A DNA stretch of 64,000 bases from Rhodocyclaceae bacterium (GTDB lineage Bacteria; Pseudomonadota; Gammaproteobacteria; Burkholderiales; Rhodocyclaceae), in contig JAVBXY010000010.1 in assembly GCA_030824275.1 (NCBI GenBank), positions 1-64,000 of the forward strand. The letters run 5' to 3'. This document shows, piece after piece, positions 36,620 to 44,789 of this stretch. The notes under the pieces are model-generated. The model was not told where the DNA came from. It worked only from the letters and a program-made list of their open reading frames with translations, and did not search any database. The position numbers were made by a program, and so were the translations under genes. The stretch's first letter is position 1, and each line of letters begins with the position of its first letter.

Positions 36620-39600
36620 TCAGTAGCGCTCTCTAAGATAAATGAAGGGTGCCTTGGGCGTGCCGAAGCGGACCCTGGCCGAGGGGAGCTTGCTGTAGGT
36701 GCCGCCGCACCAGTTGCTGGCGAGGTAGCCGAGACCAGCGTTTGCCGAGGCGCTCGGGCCATTGGTCCAGGCGGACAGGCAGGCGTTGGCGGCGGCGGTG
36801 GAGTTAGCCAGGTTGAGCGTGATATCGAGACTGCCAGCGTTGGCGGGTTTGGTGAGGATGATGTCCCAGATGCCGGGACTGCCGGCACGTGCCTGAATGG
36901 CCGATGGGCTGGAGCCGAGGCTGGCTGGCGAGCGATTGCCCAGGGCCACCGACCCCACTGGAATGGCGGTGCAGGTGTCGCTGGTGTTGAGCGTCCAGCG
37001 GCCGCTGCCGGCAAAGTACTCGGCCTGCACCGGGACGTGGATCGGCAGTAGTTCGGAGCCGTAGGCGTTCAGCAGGTGCAGGCGGCCGGAGCGGGCATTC
37101 GTCGTGCCGTCGGTAACATCGGTGCCGATGGGCGTACCTGTGTCGGCATCGGCGCCATGCACTGTGATGTCGGTGGCGACGGTGGGGAATGTGTCGAAGA
37201 CGTAGGAGATTTTTCCGGATGCCGCATCGAAGGCTACCGTGCCGACGCCTGCGGCGAAGTTGGCGGCAGGGATGGCGCTGTTGCCGCCTGCGGTGGCGTC
37301 CACATAGAGCTTGCCGGTGCCGCTGCCGCCAGCGGTCAGGGTCAGGTCTATCGCTTTCGAGAACCCGCCGGTGGTGTTGTAGTTGCTGGTCGTGACATCG
37401 GCGGTGCTCTTGGCCGTTGCCGTGACGGTGAAGGGCTGTCCCGGTATGGCGGGAGAGGGCTGGCCGGAATAGACGAAGCCGCCACATTGGGGCGTCAGGG
37501 CCACGTCGAAGTGGTCGGGATAAAAGCGGCCGAGGTAGGCGATGGAGCTGGCGTTGCCAGCCCCCAGGTAGTTGCCGTCGCCGATGGCGGCAGTGGCCTG
37601 GAGTATGCCCACTTCGCTCCAGCCGCCGGTGACGGTATGCGGGCCGAAGGCGCCGTTCGATGCGTAGGTGGGGGTGCCGGAGGGCAGGGTACCGTCACTG
37701 CCGCTGGCGGGCAGATGCCTGGCCCAGGAGAGGGCGACGGTTTCGGCGATGGTTTCCCGGCCATAGTTCGGCGCGGTGGTGCCGGTCTGGGTGATGGCGG
37801 TGACCGTGGCGGCAAAGTTCTGGCCGGCACGGCAGAACTTGGCATCGCCGGTGCCGGGTGAACTTTGGCTGGCGGTGTTCACCGTGCCATCGGCGCAGGT
37901 GGCGGAGACCAGGAAGCCATAAGGTTTGACGACGAAGCTGGTGCTGCTGCCGATCAGCGTGGCAGAACCTGCAACTTTGCTGAAATGCAGTTGGGTCAAG
38001 CCGACATCGGCGTAGTTGAAGGTGAAGGGGGCGTTGCCGTTGGCATCGAACGTCATGTTGACGGCGGTATAGGAGGACACGCTGGCGCTGTCGTTGCGGG
38101 CGACGGTGGTGGCGCTGCCGCCGTTGACGCTCATCAGGTCGCTGCTGGCGCAGGTGGTGGGGTTGTCGCATTGGTGGGCGACGTTGATTGACGTCGTTCC
38201 GGTCAGCGCGGCTTCGCAGGCCTTGGTGGTGGAGTCGGTCTTGATGGCGCGCAGGTAATAGGTGGTGCTGCCGACGCCGGCGGTTTGCGCTGCCACCGTC
38301 GCTGCGACACCATCCGCCGCCGCAGCGACGATGAATCCCGCAGTCTTGAAGGTGGTGGCGCAACTGTTGGCGACGGTGCAGGTACCGCTCTGGCAGCACT
38401 GGCGAGAGTTGGCCGCCGTGGTCGATTCGCCGGACAGGGAGATCGTGGCGACCGCGTCGTTGGCGGCGGCGGGATAGCTGAGCGTGGTGCTGTACTCGCC
38501 GTTGGCATCGAAGGTGGCAGTGGTGCTGGCGAGGGTGCCCGCATTGGTGGCGAGCGTCGCCGTCTGGTTGGCTAGCGTGGTGGACTTGTTGGTGCAGGGG
38601 CTGCTGCTGTCGGCGCAGGCGGTGACCGTCACCGTCGAGCCCAGGCAGGTGATGCTTTCGGCAGGCACGGAGAGTTCGTAGTGGTGGAGGGTCGCCCCGC
38701 AGGCCGGTCCCGAACCAAGAGCCGAGCCCGGCATGTTCGCCGTAACCAGCCCAGTGGCGCAGGTGCCGGGGCTACCGGCTGTCGCGCCGTAGGCGACACT
38801 GCCCTCCGTCGTGCCGTTGTTCCCGCCAGAGACCGTGCAGCCGGCTAGTGCCGCCGTGGTGAGTACGTAACCGCCGCCGCCGCCGCCGCCCGGACCATGA
38901 GGACCAAAACCGCCGCCGGTATTGGTGCCGCCGGTGCCACCATTCGCCGTCACGCTCAGGCCGGATAAGCCGCTACCGGCATATACCATCACCGTACCGC
39001 CAGCACCGCCGCCGCCGCCGCCGTCGTAGGTCACGGTATTGTTGGCAGCGCTGCCACTGGCGTTGAATGTACCGGTTCCAATCAAACTGCCGGCACGCAC
39101 CATGATGAGGCCACCACCCGCCGCGCCACTGCTGGCGAAACCACTACCGGGGCTGCCGGTGCCATTGTTGGTCGATGCCGCGCCGCCGCCTCCACCCAGC
39201 ACCAACCGGCTTGCCGATGAAGTTACGGTCGCACCGCCAATGCCTCGTCCAGGACTGGCCGGCGCACTCCAGCCATAGCCGCCCATGCCGCCCGCGCCGC
39301 CATTCGCGCCGCCACCGCCACCGGTATTTTCATCGTTGTTGACGCCGTCGTCATCTGTGCCGCCGCCGCCGGCATTGGCGGGTGCACCTTTGCCATAGCT
39401 GCCATTGGGATAGCCTTCGACCGTCGTGTCAAGCAGCGCCCCGGCGTTATTTACATAGCGTGGCGTGCCGGCGCTGCCCTCGCCCTTGGAGCCATTCGCA
39501 CGATTGGTCGCCAGGGTTCGGTAGTCGGCACTGGTGCCTGTCCCCGTTCCGGTCAGTGACCGCCCGGCACCTCCCCGGAAGCCCTTGCCGCTGACATCCA

Positions 39601-41335
39601 CGGTGACGCTGTTGAGATTCAGCGCGCCCGTGACATCGAAAGCCAGTACGCCGCCGACACTGCCATTCCAGGCCAGGGCGGTTGGCGCAGTGCTCAGGGT
39701 GTAGCTGGCCAGCACCGGCACGCGGATCACCTGATAGGTCTTCTGGCCGGCAGCGGCGGTGGCTGCGGCACTGGTATAGCTGTTAGCCAGTGCACTGGTG
39801 AAGGTGACCACGCCAGCACTGAAGGACTGCACCACCTTGTATTCATAGAGGCCGGAATTGCCGAGGGTGGTGGCGCCGTAGGCGTTGGTGTTGGTGGCGT
39901 CAATCGTCGCGTCCTGCATCTGGATGATCAGCACCAAATCATTGGCCGCCAGCGGGGTGGCATTGCCGGTCGACGTGCCGAGTGTGATGGCAGTGGCGCC
40001 CGCCGCCACCGTTCCAGCGGCAGCGGGAGGGTAGTAGGTGTTGACGACACCGGTCAGCGCCGTTGTACAAACGGCCGGCCCGTTCACCGTGTAGACCTGG
40101 CCGGTGAAGTTGCCATTGCCGCTGCCCACGCCGCCCAGTTTTGCATTGCCGGCATTGACAATACTATCGTCGTCCACCAGATTCAGCCCGAGAGTGCCGG
40201 AACCGCTGCCGGTGTTGGCGGCGACGGTCCAGGTGGTGCCGTTTCCGGTAACGGACAAGATCGTGGCGCCGGAAACACTTCCCGCCTGGACCAGCGCGAA
40301 GTCGGTGGTATTGACGCCGGTGACACTGTCGCTGAAGGTGACCGTCCAGGAAACGCTAACTCCAGGGGACGTCGGGTCGGCGCTGGCGCGATTGATGGAG
40401 CTGACCATGGGGCCGCAGGGAGACGAGCCCAGAATGGTGAAACCGCTGACCTTGGCGCACACCGGATGACCGATGTTGTAGTAGGTATTGGCCGATGGCG
40501 TCAGGGGGGTCACATCAGCGGTGTAAGTAACGGTGTTCCCCGTGGCGGACGCGTTGAGGGTTCCGCGCCATGTGTTGGTCGGAGTTTGCGACAGGGTCAG
40601 TGACGAATTGGCACCCTGGGTCCAGACGGCGGTACTGTTGTTGCCGTCGCTGTCCAGGTATTGGACGGTGACCGAACCATTGTTGGTGAGGGTGGCATTT
40701 TGTTCGATGCGGATGTAGGCATTCGGCGCATTGATGGTGCCGTTGATCGTCGCGCTGGAGTTCTCGTAGACACGGAGAATACGGTCGCCAGCGGTCATGC
40801 CTGTGCCATCAATGGTGCCATTGAGCGTGAACGTGCCGGGATTGTCGCGCCCGACCCTCAATTGAGCGCCATTGGTGAAACTCATCGTCGAGCCTGCGGG
40901 TATCGATATGCCACTGGCGTCAGCTTGGACGTCGGTTTCGTTGAATGCTCCAGTACCCGAGAGGGTGCTATTGGTGCCGCGCATGATTAAGGCACCGCCG
41001 TTGGTACCGAATGTTCCGTTGTTGATGACATTGCCGTTTACGGTCAGATTTTGGCCGTCGTCGTTGAGTGTGGCGCCTGCATTGATGGTCAGCGCGGCGA
41101 CCGTCCGGTCATTGTTGTTCAGTGAGACAGTCCATGGCGCGACGAGTACGACGGTATCGGTGTTTGCCGGGATGGTTCCCGCCCCCGCCCCCGAGCATGT
41201 CCAGGTTGTGGCTGAGTTCCAGTTCCCGGTGGCCTTGCTGGTACAGGTTGCGGCAAGGCTAATGGCCGGCGCCAGCAGCATCCACGCCACGAGTAGTGCT
41301 CTGGACAAGACATGGGGTTGGCGTGAGCGGGTCAT
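36620..41335 (-). CDS. mshQ: MshQ-like giant surface protein, glycine-rich, DUF6701 C terminus
   Basis: A secreted protein of 1571 residues with signal peptide ending AISLAA. The N-terminal third is a repetitive beta-helix-like region (SGAGAGTIPANTDTVVLV, TINAGATLNDDGQNL). Then come an Ig-like NRASADPTSPGVSVSW segment, a conserved IIQMQDATIDATN module, and a glycine-rich zone (about 640-870) with runs of G. Two cysteine-containing Ig-like segments and the DUF6701 region, ending PFIYLRERY, follow. It probably sits outside the cell with the MSHA-type pilus. It follows mshP and precedes its paralogue. Confidence 0.85.
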   Translation of the reverse strand: MTRSRQPHVLSRALLVAWMLLAPAISLAATCTSKATGNWNSATTWTCSGAGAGTIPANTDTVVLVAPWTVSLNNNDRTVAALTINAGATLNDDGQNLTVNGNVINNGTFGTNGGALIMRGTNSTLSGTGAFNETDVQADASGISIPAGSTMSFTNGAQLRVGRDNPGTFTLNGTIDGTGMTAGDRILRVYENSSATINGTINAPNAYIRIEQNATLTNNGSVTVQYLDSDGNNSTAVWTQGANSSLTLSQTPTNTWRGTLNASATGNTVTYTADVTPLTPSANTYYNIGHPVCAKVSGFTILGSSPCGPMVSSINRASADPTSPGVSVSWTVTFSDSVTGVNTTDFALVQAGSVSGATILSVTGNGTTWTVAANTGSGSGTLGLNLVDDDSIVNAGNAKLGGVGSGNGNFTGQVYTVNGPAVCTTALTGVVNTYYPPAAAGTVAAGATAITLGTSTGNATPLAANDLVLIIQMQDATIDATNTNAYGATTLGNSGLYEYKVVQSFSAGVVTFTSALANSYTSAAATAAAGQKTYQVIRVPVLASYTLSTAPTALAWNGSVGGVLAFDVTGALNLNSVTVDVSGKGFRGGAGRSLTGTGTGTSADYRTLATNRANGSKGEGSAGTPRYVNNAGALLDTTVEGYPNGSYGKGAPANAGGGGTDDDGVNNDENTGGGGGANGGAGGMGGYGWSAPASPGRGIGGATVTSSASRLVLGGGGGAASTNNGTGSPGSGFASSGAAGGGLIMVRAGSLIGTGTFNASGSAANNTVTYDGGGGGGAGGTVMVYAGSGLSGLSVTANGGTGGTNTGGGFGPHGPGGGGGGGYVLTTAALAGCTVSGGNNGTTEGSVAYGATAGSPGTCATGLVTANMPGSALGSGPACGATLHHYELSVPAESITCLGSTVTVTACADSSSPCTNKSTTLANQTATLATNAGTLASTTATFDANGEYSTTLSYPAAANDAVATISLSGESTTAANSRQCCQSGTCTVANSCATTFKTAGFIVAAAADGVAATVAAQTAGVGSTTYYLRAIKTDSTTKACEAALTGTTSINVAHQCDNPTTCASSDLMSVNGGSATTVARNDSASVSSYTAVNMTFDANGNAPFTFNYADVGLTQLHFSKVAGSATLIGSSTSFVVKPYGFLVSATCADGTVNTASQSSPGTGDAKFCRAGQNFAATVTAITQTGTTAPNYGRETIAETVALSWARHLPASGSDGTLPSGTPTYASNGAFGPHTVTGGWSEVGILQATAAIGDGNYLGAGNASSIAYLGRFYPDHFDVALTPQCGGFVYSGQPSPAIPGQPFTVTATAKSTADVTTSNYNTTGGFSKAIDLTLTAGGSGTGKLYVDATAGGNSAIPAANFAAGVGTVAFDAASGKISYVFDTFPTVATDITVHGADADTGTPIGTDVTDGTTNARSGRLHLLNAYGSELLPIHVPVQAEYFAGSGRWTLNTSDTCTAIPVGSVALGNRSPASLGSSPSAIQARAGSPGIWDIILTKPANAGSLDITLNLANSTAAANACLSAWTNGPSASANAGLGYLASNWCGGTYSKLPSARVRFGTPKAPFIYLRERY

Positions 41336-41365
41336 TCCATGTATTCCTTGAATAAGTTTCAGGCA

Positions 41366-41389
41366 AAAGTCGGCGCTGGCGATACGGCG
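41366..41389 (+). repeat. Dispersed 24-bp repeat, copy 10 (between mshP and mshQ, perfect)
   Basis: Identical to the consensus (24 of 24). Intergenic, 21 nt after the mshP stop and in opposite orientation to the operon. Confidence 0.93.
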
Positions 41390-41410
41390 ATCTTGGCGCG
41401 GGCAATGCGG

Positions 41411-41842
41411 TCAGAAGGTGACGGTCAGTCGCCGCTCGATGTAGTTCGCCCCCGGCGCAGTGGTGTTGGGACAGGCGCCGCCACTGGGCTGATTGCAGGC
41501 GGTGGAAATGATGGCGTAGGTGGTCGGGCCGCCGCTGCCGCCCGGTGTGTCCTGGCAACTGACGGTGATGGTCAGGTCGCTAAGGGTTGGTGCAGTGGCG
41601 ATGAACGAGGAGGGAGTGCTGCTGCCAGGGCAGGAGCTGTCACGCAATTGCCGGTACAGGCCCCAGTCAATGCCTGCTCTTGCCGCCTGATAGGCACGAA
41701 CGCCCTGGACGTCGAGGGCCGAGCCGATGTGCTGGCTGGTGGAGACGCTGAGGATGAAGGCGCCGAGGGCGGCGAGGACGACGAGGATGAAAATCGCCGA
41801 GACGATGGCGAAGCCGTGGGCAGGGAGGCGTCGTATGGTCAT
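41411..41842 (-). CDS. mshP: MSHA biogenesis protein MshP
   Basis: A 143-residue pseudopilin-like protein. After a short leader (MTIRRLPAHG) comes the helix FAIVSAIFILVVLAALGAFILSVST, without Glu5, as in MshP. QHIGSALDVQGVRAYQAARAGIDWGLYR is the family's conserved region. The start overlaps the mshO stop by ATGA. Confidence 0.9.
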   Translation of the reverse strand: MTIRRLPAHGFAIVSAIFILVVLAALGAFILSVSTSQHIGSALDVQGVRAYQAARAGIDWGLYRQLRDSSCPGSSTPSSFIATAPTLSDLTITVSCQDTPGGSGGPTTYAIISTACNQPSGGACPNTTAPGANYIERRLTVTF

Positions 41843-42696
41843 GGCGCGTTATCCACGTGGATCTGCTGGAACAGGGTGGCGGATTCGCCGCCGGAACTCA
41901 GCGTCAGGGCGATGTACAGCAGGCCGTTGCGGCCGGTGGCATTGGCGGCATATTCGACGTTGCACGTGGCGCCGGCAGCGAGGATCGCCGAACTGCCGCC
42001 GGCCGGCGGGGTGGCTTGACTGGTGTTGAAGCCGTAGTTCCAGTAGCGGGTCAGGTTGCCGGCGGTGCCGCTGGGGCAGGCGAAAGTGACGGCCCGCGTG
42101 CCGTCGGGCACCACCTGGAAGCGGGAACTGGGCGAAGGCAGCGGCGGTGATTGGGCGGCGAAGGGGTTGCTGCTCAGGGTGATGGTGTTGCCTGAGATCG
42201 AACTGATCTGCGCCCGGTTGCAGGCACCGGAACAATCGTAGCCGTTCGCCGGTTCGTAGCCGGGACCGAGGTTGTACACCACGACCCAGTCGTTCGCGGC
42301 GATGGCCGGGTTGGCCGGCATGGTGCCGAGCACGTCGAAGCTGGTGTCGGCGGCCGAACTGAAGCTGAGGAAGTCGCCGCCGGTGGAACCGTCGGCGGGG
42401 TCGCGGTAGCGGCCGCCAGCACTGGTGATGATGAATTCGATGTAGTGCGCACCGCCGCTGCTGGTGACGCGCAGGCTGTTGGGCAGGGCGAGGTGGATGT
42501 CGCGGGTCAGGCGGCGCAGGGCGACATCGGCGGCATCCGTTAGCTCGGCGCGGCGCACCGCATCCACATAGCCTTCCACCGGCTTGTTGATGAAAACGGC
42601 GACGATGGCGGCGAGAATGCCGGTAATGACCATCACCATAACCGCTTCGATCAGGGTGAAGCCAGCGCTGCGACGGATGGTGGTCTGGAGTCTCAT
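41839..42696 (-). CDS. mshO: MSHA pseudopilin MshO
   Basis: A 285-residue pseudopilin from ATG 42696 (M-R-L-Q-T-T-I-R-R-S-A-G). The motif FTLIEAVMVMVITGILAAIVAVFI keeps Glu5, and VEGYVDAVRRAELTDAADVALRRLTRDI is typical of MshO. The longer upstream in-frame extension overlaps mshD and is not real. ATGA overlaps occur on both sides (mshD and mshP). Confidence 0.92.
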   Translation of the reverse strand: MRLQTTIRRSAGFTLIEAVMVMVITGILAAIVAVFINKPVEGYVDAVRRAELTDAADVALRRLTRDIHLALPNSLRVTSSGGAHYIEFIITSAGGRYRDPADGSTGGDFLSFSSAADTSFDVLGTMPANPAIAANDWVVVYNLGPGYEPANGYDCSGACNRAQISSISGNTITLSSNPFAAQSPPLPSPSSRFQVVPDGTRAVTFACPSGTAGNLTRYWNYGFNTSQATPPAGGSSAILAAGATCNVEYAANATGRNGLLYIALTLSSGGESATLFQQIHVDNAP

Positions 42697-43271
42697 GGCA
42701 GCGTGTTGGGCGAATAGCGGGTGCGGTAGCCTTCGAGCACGATGCTCTCGCCGGAGGTGTGGCTGACGGTGACGGAGATGCGCAGGGAGTCGGCAGCGGC
42801 GATGCCGTTGAGTGCATCTTGAGTGACGGCAACCGCTGCGCTGTAACCCGTCGGCATGGCGGTTCCGGAAACACTGGTGGCAGCGGCAAGGCCGCTGTAG
42901 TCGCTGACGTTGTCGAAGGGAGAGGTGGCGCTGCTGCGGCTGTCTGCGTTGCCCGACACGGTTTCGACGCCAAGACCTTCGACGGCATCCCAGCATTTGG
43001 TCGCGTCGGTGGCAGTGGCATCCAGTGTTGCGCTGGTCGCTGTTGCCGCCGAGCGGTCGTCCGGGTCGCACCAGGTGAATGGCTGGGACTGGATCTCTTC
43101 GAGCAGGGCCTCGGCGATGGCCAGCATCTGCTTGCGGATCATCGGGTCGGCGCTCGATTTGGTGGTGACGTTGAGCACCGTGAGCACGCCAGCGAGCGCC
43201 ACGCCGACGATGACGATGAAGACGATCAGCTCGATCAGCGTCAGGCCACGTTGTCGGCGCTCAATGCACAT
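42693..43271 (-). CDS. mshD: MSHA pseudopilin MshD
   Basis: A 192-residue pseudopilin starting at ATG 43271 (M-C-I-E-R-R-Q-R-G). The motif LTLIELIVFIVIVGVALAGVLTVLNVTT has Glu5; DPMIRKQMLAIAEALLEEIQSQPFTWCDPDD is the MshD signature. It overlaps mshC by 11 nt and mshO by 4 nt. Confidence 0.93.
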   Translation of the reverse strand: MCIERRQRGLTLIELIVFIVIVGVALAGVLTVLNVTTKSSADPMIRKQMLAIAEALLEEIQSQPFTWCDPDDRSAATATSATLDATATDATKCWDAVEGLGVETVSGNADSRSSATSPFDNVSDYSGLAAATSVSGTAMPTGYSAAVAVTQDALNGIAAADSLRISVTVSHTSGESIVLEGYRTRYSPNTLP

Positions 43272-43758
43272 AGCCGGTTTCCGCTTCGACGGTGATGGTG
43301 CCTGCGCCGCCCGAGACTGCAAAAACTAAAGAGTTGGCATTGTCGGGCCGACCAAGGGCGTCGAAGATGACGGTTGCCGCCGCAGGCGCAAGGGTGACAC
43401 CGGCGGGTGCGACAAAGGTGTTCGTGCTGGAGCCTGGCAGGTTGAGTGCAGACCAGTTGGAGGCGCCATCGCCTTCTGGTGTCTGCTGTTGAACGGCGAC
43501 GGTAAGGCCACTGCCAGCAATGCTTACCCGCACCTGTCGCCGCATCGCCACCGCCGACTTTCTGGCGAACTCCAATGTAGCCTTGACCTTGTCGCGATAG
43601 CCGATTTCGTCGAAACCTTTCAGCAGGTCAAAGCGTGGCAGCACCACGACGGCAAGAATGCCGACCACGATCATGGTGACGATCAGTTCGACCAGAGTGA
43701 AACCGGCCAGATGGCGATGGTTGCGTAACGCAAGTCCCGGATGTATCTGCGAATTCAT
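43261..43758 (-). CDS. mshC: MSHA pseudopilin MshC
   Basis: A 165-residue GspH-type pseudopilin, motif LAGFTLVELIVTMIVVGILAVVVLPRF with Glu5, then YRDKVKATLEFARKSAVAMRRQVRVS. First gene of the mshC-D-O-P-Q-Q operon. The region upstream (43759-43876) is divergent and leads to tRNA-Thr. A 22-of-24 match to the dispersed repeat lies over A-R-K-S-A-V-A-M-R-R, but in a different reading frame and over a segment that looks natural for the family. Confidence 0.92.
   Translation of the reverse strand: MNSQIHPGLALRNHRHLAGFTLVELIVTMIVVGILAVVVLPRFDLLKGFDEIGYRDKVKATLEFARKSAVAMRRQVRVSIAGSGLTVAVQQQTPEGDGASNWSALNLPGSSTNTFVAPAGVTLAPAAATVIFDALGRPDNANSLVFAVSGGAGTITVEAETGYVH
43538..43561 (-). repeat. Possible dispersed repeat copy (in mshC), ambiguous
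   Basis: 22 of 24 matches, but it is read in a different frame (K-S-A-V-A-M-R-R) from all other sense copies. The encoded segment may be a conserved family sequence, so coincidence is possible. Confidence 0.4.
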
Positions 43759-43828
43759 CCGGCCAGTCTAACAACTGCCCGCAAATACCAGCAAGGCATG
43801 AATGCTCTCAATCCGATGATCGGCCGGA

Positions 43829-43858
43829 TTGCCACGTCCAGCGGTGCGCAGGTATAAT
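43829..43858 (+). promoter_or_regulatory. Sigma-70 promoter of tRNA-Thr
   Basis: TTGCCA (43829-43834), an 18-nt spacer and a perfect TATAAT (43853-43858) lie 18 nt before the tRNA. Confidence 0.8.
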
Positions 43859-43876
43859 CCGGCCCCTTGTTGCAAC

Positions 43877-43952
<76 letters not shown>

Positions 43953-43956
43953 ATCT

Positions 43957-43990
43957 CAGGGCCTGCCCCCACTTCGGTCGGCAGGCCCTG
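43957..43990 (+). terminator. Strong hairpin after tRNA-Thr (possible terminator)
   Basis: An 11-bp perfect stem (43957-43967 with 43980-43990) with a 12-nt loop but no T run afterwards. It lies between tRNA-Thr and the dehydrogenase gene and could be a weak terminator or a processing structure. Confidence 0.5.
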
Positions 43991-44009
43991 TCTCATTCGG
44001 GAGCGTGCA

Positions 44010-44789
44010 ATGCAGGTCAAGGACAGCGTATTCATCGTCACTGGCGGGGCTTCGGGCCTGGGTGCCGGGACCGGGCGGATGCTGGCGGCGCAGGGGGCGA
44101 AGGTGCTTCTCGCCGACCTCAACGAAGCGGCAGGCCAGGCGCTGGCGGCGGAGCTGGGTAACGAGTTTGGCAACTGCGTCCGTTTTGTCGTCACCAACGT
44201 GGCGGATGAAAACAGCGCCAAAGCCTGCATCGCGGCGGCAGTCGATACCTTCGGCGGCCTCAACGGCCTCGTCAATTGCGCCGGCATCGCGCCGGCCGAG
44301 AAGGTGCTGGGCAAGAATGGTCCGCATTCCTTCGATGTTTTTTCCCGCGTCATCAACGTCAATCTGGTCGGCACCTTCAACATGATCCGCCTGGCCGCCG
44401 AGGCCATGAGCAAGGGTGATCCCAATGCCGCCGGTGAGCGGGGCGTGATCGTGAATACGGCCTCCGTGGCCGCCTACGACGGCCAGATCGGGCAGGCCGC
44501 CTATGCGGCGTCGAAGGGCGGCGTGGTCAGCATGACCCTGCCCATCGCCCGCGAACTGGCCCGCTTCGGCATTCGCGTGATGACCATCGCGCCGGGCATT
44601 TTCGAGACGCCGATGCTGCTGGGCATGCCGCAGGAAGTGCAGGATGCGCTGGGCAAGATGGTGCCCTTCCCCTCGCGCCTGGGCAAGCCGGTCGAGTACG
44701 CAAATCTGGTGCGTCACATCGTCGAGAACGAGATGCTCAACGGCGAAGTGATCCGCCTCGACGGCGCGATCCGCATGCAGCCGAAGTAG
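44010..44789 (+). CDS. Short-chain dehydrogenase, probable 3-hydroxyacyl-CoA dehydrogenase type
   Basis: A 259-residue NAD-dependent SDR. It has the Rossmann motif [13 protein letters not shown], the NCAGI motif ([15 protein letters not shown]), catalytic Ser in [14 protein letters not shown] and Y-A-A-S-K-G-G. The segment [30 protein letters not shown] is characteristic of the type II 3-hydroxyacyl-CoA dehydrogenase group. A role in beta-oxidation is likely. GGGAG precedes the ATG. Its stop overlaps the ccoI GTG start. Confidence 0.9.
   Translation: MQVKDSVFIVTGGASGLGAGTGRMLAAQGAKVLLADLNEAAGQALAAELGNEFGNCVRFVVTNVADENSAKACIAAAVDTFGGLNGLVNCAGIAPAEKVLGKNGPHSFDVFSRVINVNLVGTFNMIRLAAEAMSKGDPNAAGERGVIVNTASVAAYDGQIGQAAYAASKGGVVSMTLPIARELARFGIRVMTIAPGIFETPMLLGMPQEVQDALGKMVPFPSRLGKPVEYANLVRHIVENEMLNGEVIRLDGAIRMQPK

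Noticed and set aside
38880-39420. Runs of short GC-rich repeats in the first mshQ-like gene that might look like a tandem repeat or CRISPR array
   Set aside because: They encode a glycine-rich protein segment in an open frame, with no regular repeat-spacer structure.
40370-40395. Partial match to the dispersed repeat (GTCGGCGCTGGCG) inside the first mshQ-like gene
   Set aside because: Only 13 bases match and they encode part of N-R-A-S-A-D-P-T-S, a segment common to this Ig-like domain; it is most likely coding coincidence.
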